This document shows, one piece after another, positions 12,801 to 24,700 of a DNA stretch of 64,000 nucleotides. The DNA comes from Pleodorina starrii (lineage: Eukaryota > Chlorophyta > Chlorophyceae > Chlamydomonadales > Volvocaceae), in NCBI GenBank assembly GCA_030267565.1, contig BRXU01000051.1, forward strand, positions 124,001 through 188,000, written 5' to 3'. Under the pieces are notes generated by a model that saw only the letters and a program-made list of their open reading frames with translations, ran no database searches and was not told where the DNA came from. Position 1 is the stretch's first letter. Every line of letters begins with the position of its first letter. Made by a program: the position numbers and the translations under genes.

Positions 12801-12970
12801 TGCTGCTGCCGCCGCACAAACCCAAGCCGCGCCGCGCCGCCGCAAGTAGGGCCCACACTCGACCACGTGCCTTGGTCTTCCGTTGTCACCGCGTTCCTCC
12901 TTCCGTTCCCTCCTCTCCTCCCCCCTCGCTCCCCTGCCTGAAGCGCCGCCAGGGATCCTCCCGCCGCCGC

Positions 12971-15801
12971 CTACTCCGTGATGACCTGCTTGCTCATCAG
13001 CTCCGCCAGCTCACGGGCCAGGGACACAAAGTCGCACTCCTCGTTGGCGTCCTCGCGCTCCCGCTCCGGCTCCTCCACCACCACCTGCGGTTTCAAGGTG
13101 GTCAGGCGGTTGGGCTGCCGGTCCGTTGGGGTTCAACGCAACTCAACTCATTGCGCGAATGCATTTCCTTGCGTGCATGCGTCGGGGTGGGGTGGTACTG
13201 CAGGGGGGTACTGCGCCCCCGTTTCAGTGTCTTATCGCAACTTGGGGCCCGATGACACGGGGCCTGGTCCACGGCTGCTGGCTCACGAGCGTCCCGTTCG
13301 CCTCTTTCCTGTTGGGAGCCCGCAACAATCTCTCCATCAAGAGGTAAGCGCAGCGCACCGCAGCGGGCCCGACGGTGCTCATCTTCAATCAGGATAAGGT
13401 GACCTGTGGCGGAAACACCGACACGCGAGCCCCAAGACATACAGGCGCCCGACCACAGCACTTGTCCAGCCGCGACGCGGCCCTACGAAACAGGCTGCAG
13501 CCTCTCCCTTGATCTCTCCCGCTCGACACGGTTCCGGTCCTCCTTACCATTTATCCCGTATCAAGTCGTGTCCCTCATCGCTGTCCCAAGCCCCTTGCCC
13601 CTTCCCTACCTTCCCTACCAGCGCAGTACCCTAGTGGTCCCTCATTGTAACTCTCGCATTCCCTTGCCCCCTCTCCTACCTTCATGGTGTCCACCAGGTA
13701 TCCGAAGGACGAGGTGGGGTGCGAGTCGAGCTCCGAGTGGGAGCTGCCGCGGGAAAACTCCAGGGTGCCCTGCCTCGAGTACGGATCACAACCGCCAACG
13801 GTCGAGCAGATGGCATTGCTGTCGACGCTGCACGAGGGGCTGCCGTCGTGGTTGGGGGACATCGGCGACTGGGAGTGGTGCGACGGCACCTGCAAGCCGG
13901 GGTATGGCAGCATGCCGACGGCCGCTGCCGCCGCGACGGCTGACGGGCCGACATGGAAGTGGCCAACGCCGCTGGAATGCGGCGGCGGCGGTGGCGGCGG
14001 AACTGCAGCCGCTGCCACCGCAGCGGCGGTGATGTCGCTGCTGCTGCGCTCCGTCAGCCGCGCGCCGCCACCGCCGCCGCCGCCTGCCTTGCCGCTGCTG
14101 CCGCTCGAGAGCGCCGAGGAGCTGGTGTTGGCGGCACCGGCGCCGGCGACGCCGGGCGCCGAGAGGTGCGGCAGAAAGACACCGGTACCGCCGCTGGCTT
14201 GGGCACCGCTTGCAATGACGGCCTTCATGGGATGCCAGTCCTCGGAAGCCCAGGAGGGGGCCTTGGCGGTGGCCGCGTAGCGGGCGCGGCGGCCGCCCTC
14301 CGCGCCGCCACGTGCGTTGGGTCCGCTGCGGCCATTGGGCCCCAGGCCGGAGGGCTGCCGGATGGGCGGCCTGCGAGGAGAGACGGACGCGGACGGGGAA
14401 AGAGACAGCGGGAAACGCGCATGAGGAGATTTAGTTATTTGCAAGGCAAGGCATAAACGACAGGGTTGTGATCGGATGTTATGAAAAGACAGAGGTGAAG
14501 TTCCGAAGCCTAAAGAACGTCCAAGGAAATGCACAAGGGGGAGATGGAGCTGCCCCTGTGAGGCTCCGCAGCTCGGACGCGTACCTGTCAGCCGACCCAC
14601 ATGAGGAACTGGCACACCCGGCTTGCCCTGAACTTGCTGCCAAACAGATATAGGATCCTCTGGCAATAACTACTGACTGACACGGACGGATCGAGAAATT
14701 CGTCCCCGGCCGGGCCCGGAAGTGGTATTCCCCCGCAGCAAGGTCAGCATAATCCGGCACCTGCCCTGTCAACCCCTCTTCAAAACCCGGCGATACTCCC
14801 GCGCACCTCTTGCTGTTGGCCCCCGAAGCCGGCATCGCTTGGCCAGACGTGGTCGCGGGCAGCCCCATCTGCGCAGCGTTGCGTCGCTGGCCCGCCACAA
14901 GGTGTTCTGAGCTGAAGCTGCGTACCGGCAGGTTGTGCTGGCCGACAACGCCGGGGATCCGCTGCAGCCCGACGAGCTGGGCCGCGGGGTGGGCAGCCTG
15001 CTGCAACGCGGCCAGCTGTTTTTGCTGCTGCTCGAAATCAAGTGCGGGCGCGTACACGCTGGCGACGTCAAAGCTGGATCCCCTCCCGAGGCTCTCCAGG
15101 TCAGTCGTCCGGCTGCGCTGAAAAGTATTGGCCGCGCGCGGGACGTGCTGGTGCAGCGCGTTGAGCTGTTGCTGCAGCTGGGCGAGCTCCTGTTGCTGCT
15201 GCAGCGCTTGAAGTTGCTGAGGTAGAGCGCAAGGAAAAGAGCATCAGCGGTCAAGCGGAGTACAGGATACGCTGGGTAATGAAACGCAGATGGGGGCGTT
15301 CAATCCGACCAGATTTTTCTCATAATACAACCCACCTGTAGAGCATTTGCCATCTGGGCCTGTTGCAGGCGCTGCTCTTCGAGCTTGGCAGCAAGGGCCT
15401 GAGCAACCTTCTGCAAAGCGTGGGGGGCAAGCCGCGAAAAAGATATTGAAGGCAAGTTTGCTGTCCGCTCCCGAAAGTCGTTGGAAAGAAACGCGTATCC
15501 TGTTCAGGATGTGGTGGACAACGCCTTGGCCACGCGAACGCCACGCGGAGCTGACGTGAAGATTGTCTGCAGACCCCGCGGACCGCAGCGCACGCCGCAC
15601 CTGGTACAGCTCATTGTGGTCAGTAGGAGCTGCAGCAGGCCATCCAATGGGCTGCTGAGGCAAACCAGCTGCCTTTAGTTGCAACTGCGCCTCGAGGCCC
15701 AGCACTCCGGCTACTCCAGCGCGCTGGGGCGCGCCGCCCAGAAGCGAGCTTACATCATAGCCGCTCAAGAGGAGCTCTTCCAGGCCTGGAAGCTCCGCCA
15801 T
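12971..15801 (-). CDS. Gln/Ala/Gly-rich protein of unknown function with a GTGVFLP motif
   Basis: Five exons on the minus strand: 15801-15601, 15410-15336, 15216-14807, 14370-13680, 13084-12971. All are GT-AG and in phase, giving 496 residues starting MAELPGLEELLLSGYDV. Residues 68-115 are a Gln-rich, probably coiled helix (KVAQALAAKLEEQ, then LQALQQQQELAQLQQQ). Residues 230-300 hold the best conserved-looking block: YAATAKAPSWASEDWHP followed by GTGVFLPHL at 290-298. A similar GTGVFLPR stretch occurs in a set of uncharacterised land-plant proteins (recalled, not searched). The rest of exon 4 is Gly/Ala/Pro/Ser low complexity. The last 37 residues are acidic and helical (FVSLARELAELMSKQ). The frame stays open upstream of this ATG to 16113, so an N-terminal extension is possible. 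The first intron donor (15600) was chosen by phase. Function not assigned. Confidence 0.75.
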
Positions 15802-18716
15802 GCAGGAGCCCGAGGATACCAAGTGTGGAAAAGTGCGTATGAGGTATGAGACACCGTCAGGTGAGGAAGACCGTGGCGACTGCAATAGAATAACTAATAG
15901 TGAGCGCAAGTGTGAACGATGCAACGAAGTGGACTGCAGGAGCCTTTGCAAGAGGCGCAGCAGCTTGAAGCTCGTACGCTCGTAAAGGGATACGCGAGAA
16001 ATGGAAACTTGCCGTAACCGCCTGTTCAATGAACTTCCTCCTACACGCAGCCGATAATGAACAGTCGCCCAAACCGTTGCGACAGACCGCTGGCCCTGCT
16101 GCACGCGACACACGGAGGCAATTTGCAGCAGTCCTGAAAGGTTGAATGCAGACCTCTTTGAACCCCCCTTATTTCCTTATCAGCTCCATATGGATGACTA
16201 TTTATCATAAATGGGCTGACCCAATTGCAGCTTAGCTGTCAGGTGCGCCATCAAAATCATTTTCGGTTTCCCACGTGGCGCCGCTGGCAGTTGCATGCAA
16301 GCCGCTCCCCGGCCGCTTACATGAGCAGCGCAAAGGTTATTTGCAAATCCTGCTCATGGACAGTCTTGAGGGGTGCGGGGGTAAGGTAAAGTCCAGGCGA
16401 AGTTGACACCGACAGTGAGACTCCTTTCTCTAACACACGCCAGGACAGACCGGCCACGAAAACCACGCACGTGCCTCGCACCACCAAACTCCCACATTTG
16501 CCCTTGTCGGTCCTATCACGTGGCGCAAGTTCTGTGCACTTCCCCTGACATGTCCTCTGGCTGATCCAACTCGCCTCGCTTGGCTCCAGTGAGGCTCTTC
16601 GCTGCCCCTCCGGTGTGCCCCGGTGACACCTTGGAAGCCACGCGACCTCCAATGTTGCGATGCGGTGCGAGGGTCCTAAGCTCCACTGCTACTTCAGCTG
16701 CATTGCCATTTGAGGTGCCGCAGGTTTATTTGCCATGTATGTAACGGCCACGTGAATGGATCCATGCGCCATCCAGGCTGCCGGGCTCGTGTCGACCCGA
16801 CCTGGCAGTTGCGGCTTGCGGTTCGTTCCTCTGGCCGCCGGGGCTAGATGTTCTATTGAACATTTGACCCACAGAGTCGTGCGATCGCACTATGTAGCTG
16901 TTATCCAGCTCCTCTGTAATTTATTAAATGCCGGGGCCCGCCTTCAGCGGTTTAATCAGGTTTAATCTTCGCTCTTAAGCTGCAGCTCCTTCGGGCGCGG
17001 CATGCACCGGTGATTTTTTTGGGTCGGTTATGGAACGGTTCATTCAGGTCTAAGAGAATTGCGGGAAGCCCGGCAGCGTCGGGCAGAAGCGCGACGAAAC
17101 ATACAGCAGCATACAGTGGCGCGCCTGAACGCACCCGCGTACCCGTATTCATATACCCTACTTCAACCTCGTACTGGCTGGCCAGTAATTCCCAACGGCG
17201 TCTGGAAAGATCAGACAAGTAACGGGCCGAGTAAGGACTGCGGCCGGCGTCTGCCCAGAGTCTGTCCCTGTCTGGTAGGATAACCGTAAAAGTTGGTTGG
17301 GCAGAGGCATGAGGCATGTGTATCCCGTCTATCCCCCTAACGAAGACGTATCTCCTCAATGAAAGAAAATCAAAGCTGCACTGACCGTAATTGTGTTTTT
17401 AGCGCTACCCAGACTTCTGTCCACCACCAACCACCACCACCAACCACCAACCGCCTGGGCCCTCAGGATAGCGGTTAGGGCTTCGGCCGCCGCGATGTCG
17501 GGTGCCGAGGTGCGACATACACCGATGATATCTTTCTAATCATGTCCAGTTTATGTATAAAAACGATTTATGCAATCTCTCGGTCTGTCGGTCCAACGCC
17601 CCAACCCCATGTCCCGCTTCGTCCCGTCCAGAGCTACCCCCGGGGACGCCCAGAGGGTCTCGTACCCCTCCCGGCGCCCTGCAGCCCACTGTAACGAATA
17701 CGGTGCTACAGGGCTACCTACCTCAACTCAGTCGGACAGGTGCCGTGCGAATTTTCCTTAGGGCTGTTGCCGTCTGCCCGTTCACTCTGCGGTGCTTTTT
17801 TTTACTTATTTCTTTTTAACTTAGCAGCCGTCTGATCCTTCTGGCCTTCGCCTGCCTGCCTGCCTGCCTGCCCGCCTGACTGCCTGTGTCGATGAATAGA
17901 AGAACAGTGGATCCCAATGGTCGCCGGCGCACACAGATAAGCAGATGATCAGGGTGTGACCCTGACCCTGACACACATACATACACACCCAGTCGCGCAT
18001 GGGCCTGCGGGTCCGGCGCTCCCAGGCCTGCATGCGCGACCCCGCGGGAGTACGACGACAGCTTTCTGGGCCGTCGTCGTTGCCCTCCGGGGTTCGCTCT
18101 CTCTCGTTCATGTGTGGGTGACTTCGATTTGGTCTGGTCCGGTTTGGTGTGCTTCCCTTCTTTTGCCGGTGTCGCCCCCTTCGAGTCACTCCGCAGCGGA
18201 CCAGCGGGGGACAGGAGGGCGGAAGAAGCGCAGCGGAGCAGGCTGCGGTGCAGTGCAGTGCAGTGCACGGAGGACTCGCTGGCCTGAGGGCCTGCTGGCC
18301 TGGTCCCCTCCCGAGGTTCCGGAGCCAACTGTGACAACCACCACAACCGCAACCGCAACAACAAACACACACCTCGCGGGAGATGCGGTACAGCACAGCA
18401 GGCAGTTGACTGGAGACAGCTTCCTGGAGACGGTTGTATAAATTCAGTTGTGCAGAGTCGACGACCGGCCCCGGCCCCGGCCGCAGCACCGCTTTTCCCC
18501 CACGCCCCTGCCGTTTCCTCCCCTCCCTCCCTCCTCCGAGGTTCTGAGTTAACTCAGAATGCGCCAGTGCAGGACCGTAGTGGTCCCAACCCCGACCCCG
18601 CGACCCCCCGACGCTCCGACCCCCCGAGCACCGTCCCCTTCGCTGCAGGTCACGTCACGTCAGGTCAGGTCAGGGCACGTCAGGCCACGTCAGGTCAGGT
18701 CAGATCAGGTCAGGGC
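15802..18716. other. Intergenic: promoter side of the Gln-rich gene and 3' flank of SLP2
   Basis: No gene recognised in 2.9 kb. 16100-17500 is lower in GC and likely holds the Gln-rich gene's 5' UTR and promoter. Further right are a CCACCAA-rich patch (17425-17450), a TGCC run (17848-17872), a TGCAG run near 18248 and the pentamer array that directly abuts the SLP2 stop codon. Confidence 0.5.
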
Positions 18717-18718
18717 TC
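18641..18718. repeat. Degenerate GGTCA pentamer array at the SLP2 stop codon
   Basis: About 14 units of CAGGT/CACGT-type pentamers (GGTCA register). On the mRNA strand the array begins immediately after the TGA stop (18719-18717) and reads as repeated CTGAC in the 3' UTR. Related GGGTC/GGTCA arrays occur in introns at 24236-24322 and 61066-61122. Confidence 0.85.
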
Positions 18719-21700
18719 AGGCGGAGGCGGAGGCGCTCTTGCGGCTGGTGGATAGGATGGGGTTCTGACCCTCAGCGAACAGATCCGACAGCGCGGCGGC
18801 GGCGGCGGCCGCATCGGCGGCGGCGGCGGCGTCGCGCCGCTGGCCCGCCGCCGCCGCCTGCGCGCCGGCGATGGCGCCGCCGCTGGCGGCGGTGCTGTAG
18901 CTCCCGGCTGGTGCGGCCGCGGTCAGCGAGGCACCGCCTGGGTACGACAACAGATGCGGGGAGGGACGCAAGACACGCGAGGGAGGGAGGGGGGGAGGGT
19001 CAGGCGATGTGTGGCGGCGTGTTGATCATTTGGAGTGTGTGGTAAAGAAGACACCGCAGCGAGGGTGGAGTGCGGCCGGGGGGGGCCAGGGGAGTGTGGG
19101 CGCATCGAAGCGCTGTGTTGTCATTGCTGATGGTGGTGGTGGTGGTGGTGGTGGTGAGGAGGAGGAGGAAGAGGAACCACAGCGCACCGGCGAGAGGGGA
19201 GGCGAGGCGAGGGAAGGGGAGGTGTCCCAAGTGTGCACCCCCCCCCCAGTCGACCCTCCCATGTCCCACCACCTTGGGACTCCTAAGCCCCCTCCTTACC
19301 CGATTGCGCCGCCGCCGCCCGGCCGCCGCTGCCTCCTGCGCCGCCGCCGCTGCCGCCTTCCGCGCCGCCGCCACCCCCCGCCGCCGCCGCTGTCGGCGCC
19401 GCCGCCAGCGTCTTGTATATTGCCATCGCCTGTGCGACCATGGCTGTTGGCTCGGATGCGCTGGCGGGCATTACCAGAGTGGTGGTCTCCTTGGCCAATT
19501 GGCGGAAGGCCTGAGGGGGGGAAGAGTGGGGTAGGGAGTGGGGTAGGGAGTGGGGTAGGGAGTGGGGTAGGGAGTGGGGTAGGGAGTGGGGTAGGGAGTG
19601 GGGTAGGGAGTGGGGTAGGGAGTGGGGTAGGGAGTGGGGTAGGGAGTGGGGTAAAAAGTGGGGAAGGGTTAAGAGGGGAAACATGCTTACGAGAGGGGTA
19701 AACCAGCGATAACCGATAAGTAAGAGGTGGGTTTTTTTGAGTGCACCCCCCAAACCCCTTCAACATTCCCCAATCCCACCCGCGCCCAATCACACCCGCG
19801 CCCCCGCCCCTCACCACGCACCACTCACCACTCAAGTCCGCCAGACTTCACATAACATACGCAACACTTATTCAGCGTTCAGGTGCTCCGGCCTATCCGT
19901 GGATCTCCCTCCCTCCCCCCAACACACACACACACATACACACACACTTCTCCCTCCCCCCATCACTGCGGTTTCTTCTTTGTTCCCCCTTCCTCCTCCC
20001 CTCCCCCCAAACACACATACACACACTCCCCCTCACCCTTATCCCCACCCCCCCCTCCCCTCCCCCACCCCCACCCCCACCCACCCACCTCCAGGTACTT
20101 CTCCGCCACTCGCAGCGCCGCCGCCTCCGCGCCGCCCCCCCGCGTGAGCGCCTCCGAAACCACACCCAGGCTGCGTGCCGTGGCGGCTGCGGTCGCGAAC
20201 AGCGCCTCCGCCTCTCCCTGAGCCAGATTGATGGCTTGCTGCCGGGAGGCCTCCGAAGCCAGGATTACCTGGGTGGGTTGGGTTGGGTTGGGTTGGGTTG
20301 GGTTGGGTTGGGTTGGGTTGGGTTGGGTTGGGTGGGGTTGGGTTGGGTGGGGTGGGGTTGGGTGGGGTTGGGTGGGGTTGGGGTGGGTGGGGTGGGGTGG
20401 GGTGGGGTGGGGTGGGGTGGGGTGGGGAGGGGTGGGGTGGGGTGGGGGGGGGTGGGGAGGGGTGGGGTGGGGTGGGGTGGGGAGGGGTGGGGAGGGGTGG
20501 GGAGGGGTGGGGTGGGGTGGGGTGGGGTGGGGTGGGGTGGGGTGGGGTGGGGTGGGGTGGGGTGGGGTGGGGTGGGGTGGGGTGGGGTGGGGTGGGGTGG
20601 GGTGGGGTGGGGTGGGGTGGGGTGGGGTGGGGTGGGGTGGGGTGGGGTGGGGTGGGGTGGGGTGGGGTGGGGTGGGGTGGGGTGGGGTGGGGTGGGGTGG
20701 GGTGGGGTGGGGTGGGGTGGGGTGGGGTGGGGTGGGGTGGGGTGGGGTGGGGTGGGGTGGGGTGGGGTGGGGTGGGGTGGGGTGGGGTGGGGTGGGGTGG
20801 GGTGGGGTGGGGTGGGGTGGGGTGGGGTGGGGTGGGGTGGGGTGGGGTGGGGTGGGGTGGGGTGGGGTGGGGTGGGGTGGGGTGGGGTGGGGTGGGGTGG
20901 GGTGGGGTGGGGTGGGGTGGGGTGGGGTGGGGTGGGGTGGGGTGGGGTGGGGTGGGGTGGGGTGGGGTGGGGTGGAGAGGCAGGGGAGGCAGGGGAGGCA
21001 GGGGAGGCAGGGGATTCCGAAACAATCCGGAAAGGAAAAGGGGAAGGGGCCCAAGGGTGGTGCAAGGTGGTCTTTGCGGCCGGAGGGTCGGCCCTCTGCG
21101 CATACCGTACATGAACCGTAATTGAACCGTGCATACCGTACATGAACCGTAATTGAACCGTGCATACCGTACATGAACCGTGCATGAATGATCATTAATG
21201 CACGGTGACGTGGCCCTCGGAGCTGAAACAAAATAGGGCCAGAACCCTAAAACACATGCGACAGAAGGCAAGGCACCGGGCGTCTGCACATACACGCGCA
21301 CACACACTCCCCGCCCGCCAAATTCCCCCCTTGGCCGCAATGGACTATCCCCCTCGAGGGACCCCAAACCCGAAACCCACACGCGCAAACACCCCCCAAA
21401 CACCCCCACCCCCCCCAAAACCCACCTGCTGCTTATCCGCTTCCGCGACGTTGATCTTGCTCTGTCGTACACCCTCGCTCTCCAAGATGTTGGCGCGCTT
21501 GCGCCGCTCAGCCTCCGCCTGAGGCAGAGAGAGAGAGAGAGAGGGGGGGGGCCCGGGCCGTTTTGGGTGTCGTCAAAATCTGCGTGGGGGAAGTAAAATT
21601 GTCGTACGGCATGTAAACACACGATAGCGCATCATACAAATAATACCGGTACCAAGGCTCAAGGGAGGGGGAAGGGACGACGCCGTCCGCGCCTGTCCGC

Positions 21701-24700
21701 AAATCCGCGATCTGTTCATATGGCGGCGGCGGCGACGGTGGCGGCTCCCAAGTTTAGGTCGTCAGGAATTGAGAGTTGAGAGGGAATGGAATGGGGGACG
21801 CCGCACCGCGCCGCACCGCCACCCGCGCCTTCGCAATGGGCTCCGAGCACGTACGGCCGAAGCAACGGCGCCGCTGATCGATGACATAATCCCCCGTTTG
21901 GGCCAGCGAAAGTCCTCGACATGCCGTACTTCCGCACCCGGTTCCGTACTTTTCCGTACACTGCGTCCGTTACCTGCAGCTCCATGGCCTGCACGATGCC
22001 CCGCGGTGGCATGATGTCCTTGATCTCGTACCTGTACGACAGAACGGGGTACGGCAATAAAGCATTGCGGTACGGCGGTTGTTGTGTGACGAATTAGTGA
22101 CGTGTGCTCCCACTTGGTAACACCTCTTCTCCTCCTCCTTCTCCTTCTTCTTGCGTGCGAGCGCAAAGGATATGAAGAGGGAAGAGGCCCGCCCAGTAGG
22201 CTCGGGGCGCCCGTCGTCTTGCTTCTCCCCCGGGGTTCTGGGTCCGTTCGCTAACGCCGTCTCCTTCTCCGCTGCGATTTTTTTACCCCCCCCCCCTTGG
22301 GGAGCGGTGAGGGACGGACGGACGGACAGACGGACGGACCCCTCGCACCCCCTCGCACCTGAGGCACTGCAGTCCCCAGGCCTCCGCGGCCTCATTGATG
22401 GACCGCACGATGTTGTTGTTGAGGGCCTGGAGGGGGGGGAGAGTGGGGGAGAGGCGAGGCGCGGGGGAGGGCGGAGGGCAGAGAATGTGGCGGAAAGCGA
22501 GTGAGGTGCAGCGGAGGAGTACCGTAAACCCAAATCCCAATCCAAACCCCAAGTTAAAACGCAGATCCAGAACCCGGCAGGACGAGCCGCGCAAGGGGAG
22601 GCTGAGGGGAAGGGATGGGCGGGGGACGGGGGACGGGAGGTGGTGGGAGCAGGGCACGAGTCTAGGGGGGCCGAGGAGGGGAGGGAAGGGGAGGGGAGGG
22701 GAAGGAAGCCCGGGGAAGGCCCCAGCCCCGCTGCTGGACGTCGCACAGCACAGCGGCAAATGGCGGAGGTGGCGGCACCTGGGGGGCACCCCACCCAGCG
22801 CCGCCTCGCCTCATGTGCCGTACCTCTCGCTCCTCGAATGTCTTGTCGAGCGTAATCTTGCCCAGCTCACTGCGGAGGGGGGGGGGAGGGGGGAGGAGGG
22901 GGAAGGAGGGGGACGGGGGGATGGGCAACGCATATGGATACGGATGCGGACACCCGCGGGGAGTTTTGTGTTGTCTCGCCACGTGATAACCCACGTGACA
23001 ACCCACGTGTCGACACACGTGTGAAGGCCGTGACACACGGGTGGGGCCCAGGGAGGAAAGTACGACATACACAGCGGTGATGGAACACAGCGGCCCCGAG
23101 AGAGAGGAAAGGGAGGGATTTGAATAATGCAAGGCCGAAACAGGCAATCCTGCGGACGAAATGAGATTTTTTTTACGAAATGAGATTTTTTTACCTGCTA
23201 CTACATGCATGGGTGCCCGCCGTACCTTCCGTACTCGCCATACGGTCGCTTCCCACCACCCACCGCTGCGGTGTCTGCGCTCGACAACCCCCCCCCTTTC
23301 CCCCTCCTTCCCTTCCCCCTCCCCCCCCCACACCAAGTAAACCAACCCCACCAAACCCGCCTCCGCCCTTCCCCCTCCCTCAATCCCATCGCTGTGGAAC
23401 CATATAAAGATCCTTCCCAGCCAACCCCCCACCCTCCCTAGCTCCCCAGCACCCCCCCCTCCCCCTCAACCCCCCAGCCCCCCCACCCCCCCAGTCCCCC
23501 AGCCAGCCCCCCCACCCCCCTTAGCTCCCCAGCCCCACCTCCTCATGGTGGTCTGCGCCAACTGCCCCACCGCGTACAACGCATTATCCACTCCGTAGCT
23601 CGCCTTGAAGGCGTCAACCACCTGGGGGTCGGGGGGCCGGGGGGGTGGGTGGGTGGGTGGGGTGGGGTGGATCGGGGGGGGGGGGGGTTGAGTTGAGGGA
23701 TTGGAACAAGATATTAATATGGGTTTATTCATGGATCGCTCGCAATGGTCTCTCGCTTCAGGGTGGTGACGGGTTGTTTCGTCGACTGGCCTGGTCTGGA
23801 GGGAAGGGGGCAAGGGGCTAGGGGGGTAAGGGGGGAGGGGGAAGGGCGGGATAGAAACCGTGGGGGCGAAGCGGAGTACCCAGACAGACAGACAGCCCAA
23901 GGTGGGGTGTTTGGAGGCGGCCCCCGTGGGGGAGGCGGCAAGAGGTTGGGGCGCCCCAGTGCAAATACCGTGCACAGCCGTACACCGTCGTACCTTGACG
24001 TACAGCACTCCGTCGATGGTGATAGTGACGTTGTCCTTTGTGATGGCTGTTTGTTGGCTGATGGGAATGGGCAGCTCCTTCAGGGAGTGCACGTAGGCCA
24101 CCCGGTCGACCTGGGCAGGAGGAGAGAAGAGAAGTGGAGAGTGGAGAGGAGAAGATAAGATAAGAGAAAGAGAAGAGTGAAAATGAGAGGAGAGGGATAA
24201 GCGGGGGAGGGAGAGGGAGTCCGCCTGGGTCGACCGATCCAGACCTGACGCGACCCATGGGTCGGGTCAGGTCGGCACTCGGCAGGCCTGGAAAGAGAGA
24301 ATGACCCGTGGGTCGGGTCGGCAGATTTGGCTTCCTGGTTGCCAAGCTACTGGGTCCAAGGGAAGCTGCACTCGGCGATCCAGCGCAAAAACAAACGCAA
24401 ACGCACAGGTGGTGGTGATGAAAGGCGGAGGGGGGTGTTAAGAAATGCAACGCGAAAACGAAACAGGGAAAACCGGGTAAATGTAGGGCAAACTACCCTT
24501 CAGTGCTGTACCCCTTTGCCTGACATCCGCCCGCCCGCCCGCCCGCCCCCCCGGCCGGCCTCACCAGGGGTATGAGGAAGTGCAGCCCCGACCCCAGGGT
24601 GCCTCGGTACCGCCCGAAGCGCTCGATCACGTAGGCGGTCTTCTCCGGCACGATCCTGAAGGCAGTGGCAGCGGGGGCAGGCAGGAGGGGGGAGGCGGTG

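Larger units (their letters stand above)
5987..12970. other. 7-kb convergent intergenic region without a recognisable gene
   Basis: The 3' ends of the PDI-C gene (+) and the Gln-rich gene (-) face each other across this stretch. Open frames exist on both strands, but none shows a recognisable domain, a convincing exon chain or coding bias distinct from its shadows. Visible content: a perfect 15-bp hairpin at 6764-6805, a (GT)n run at 9826-9852, short AC microsatellites near 8690 and 12325, and scattered CAG/CTG runs near 8815-8850 and 12750-12820. An unrecognised lineage-specific gene or a noncoding RNA cannot be excluded. Confidence 0.5.

Noticed and set aside
19741..21622. Very long open frames on both strands (Gly-Trp-Val-rich on +, Pro-Thr-His-rich on -)
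   Set aside because: They are translations of the GGGTT/GGGGT satellite, which has no stop in any frame; the segment is an intron of SLP2 between phased exons.
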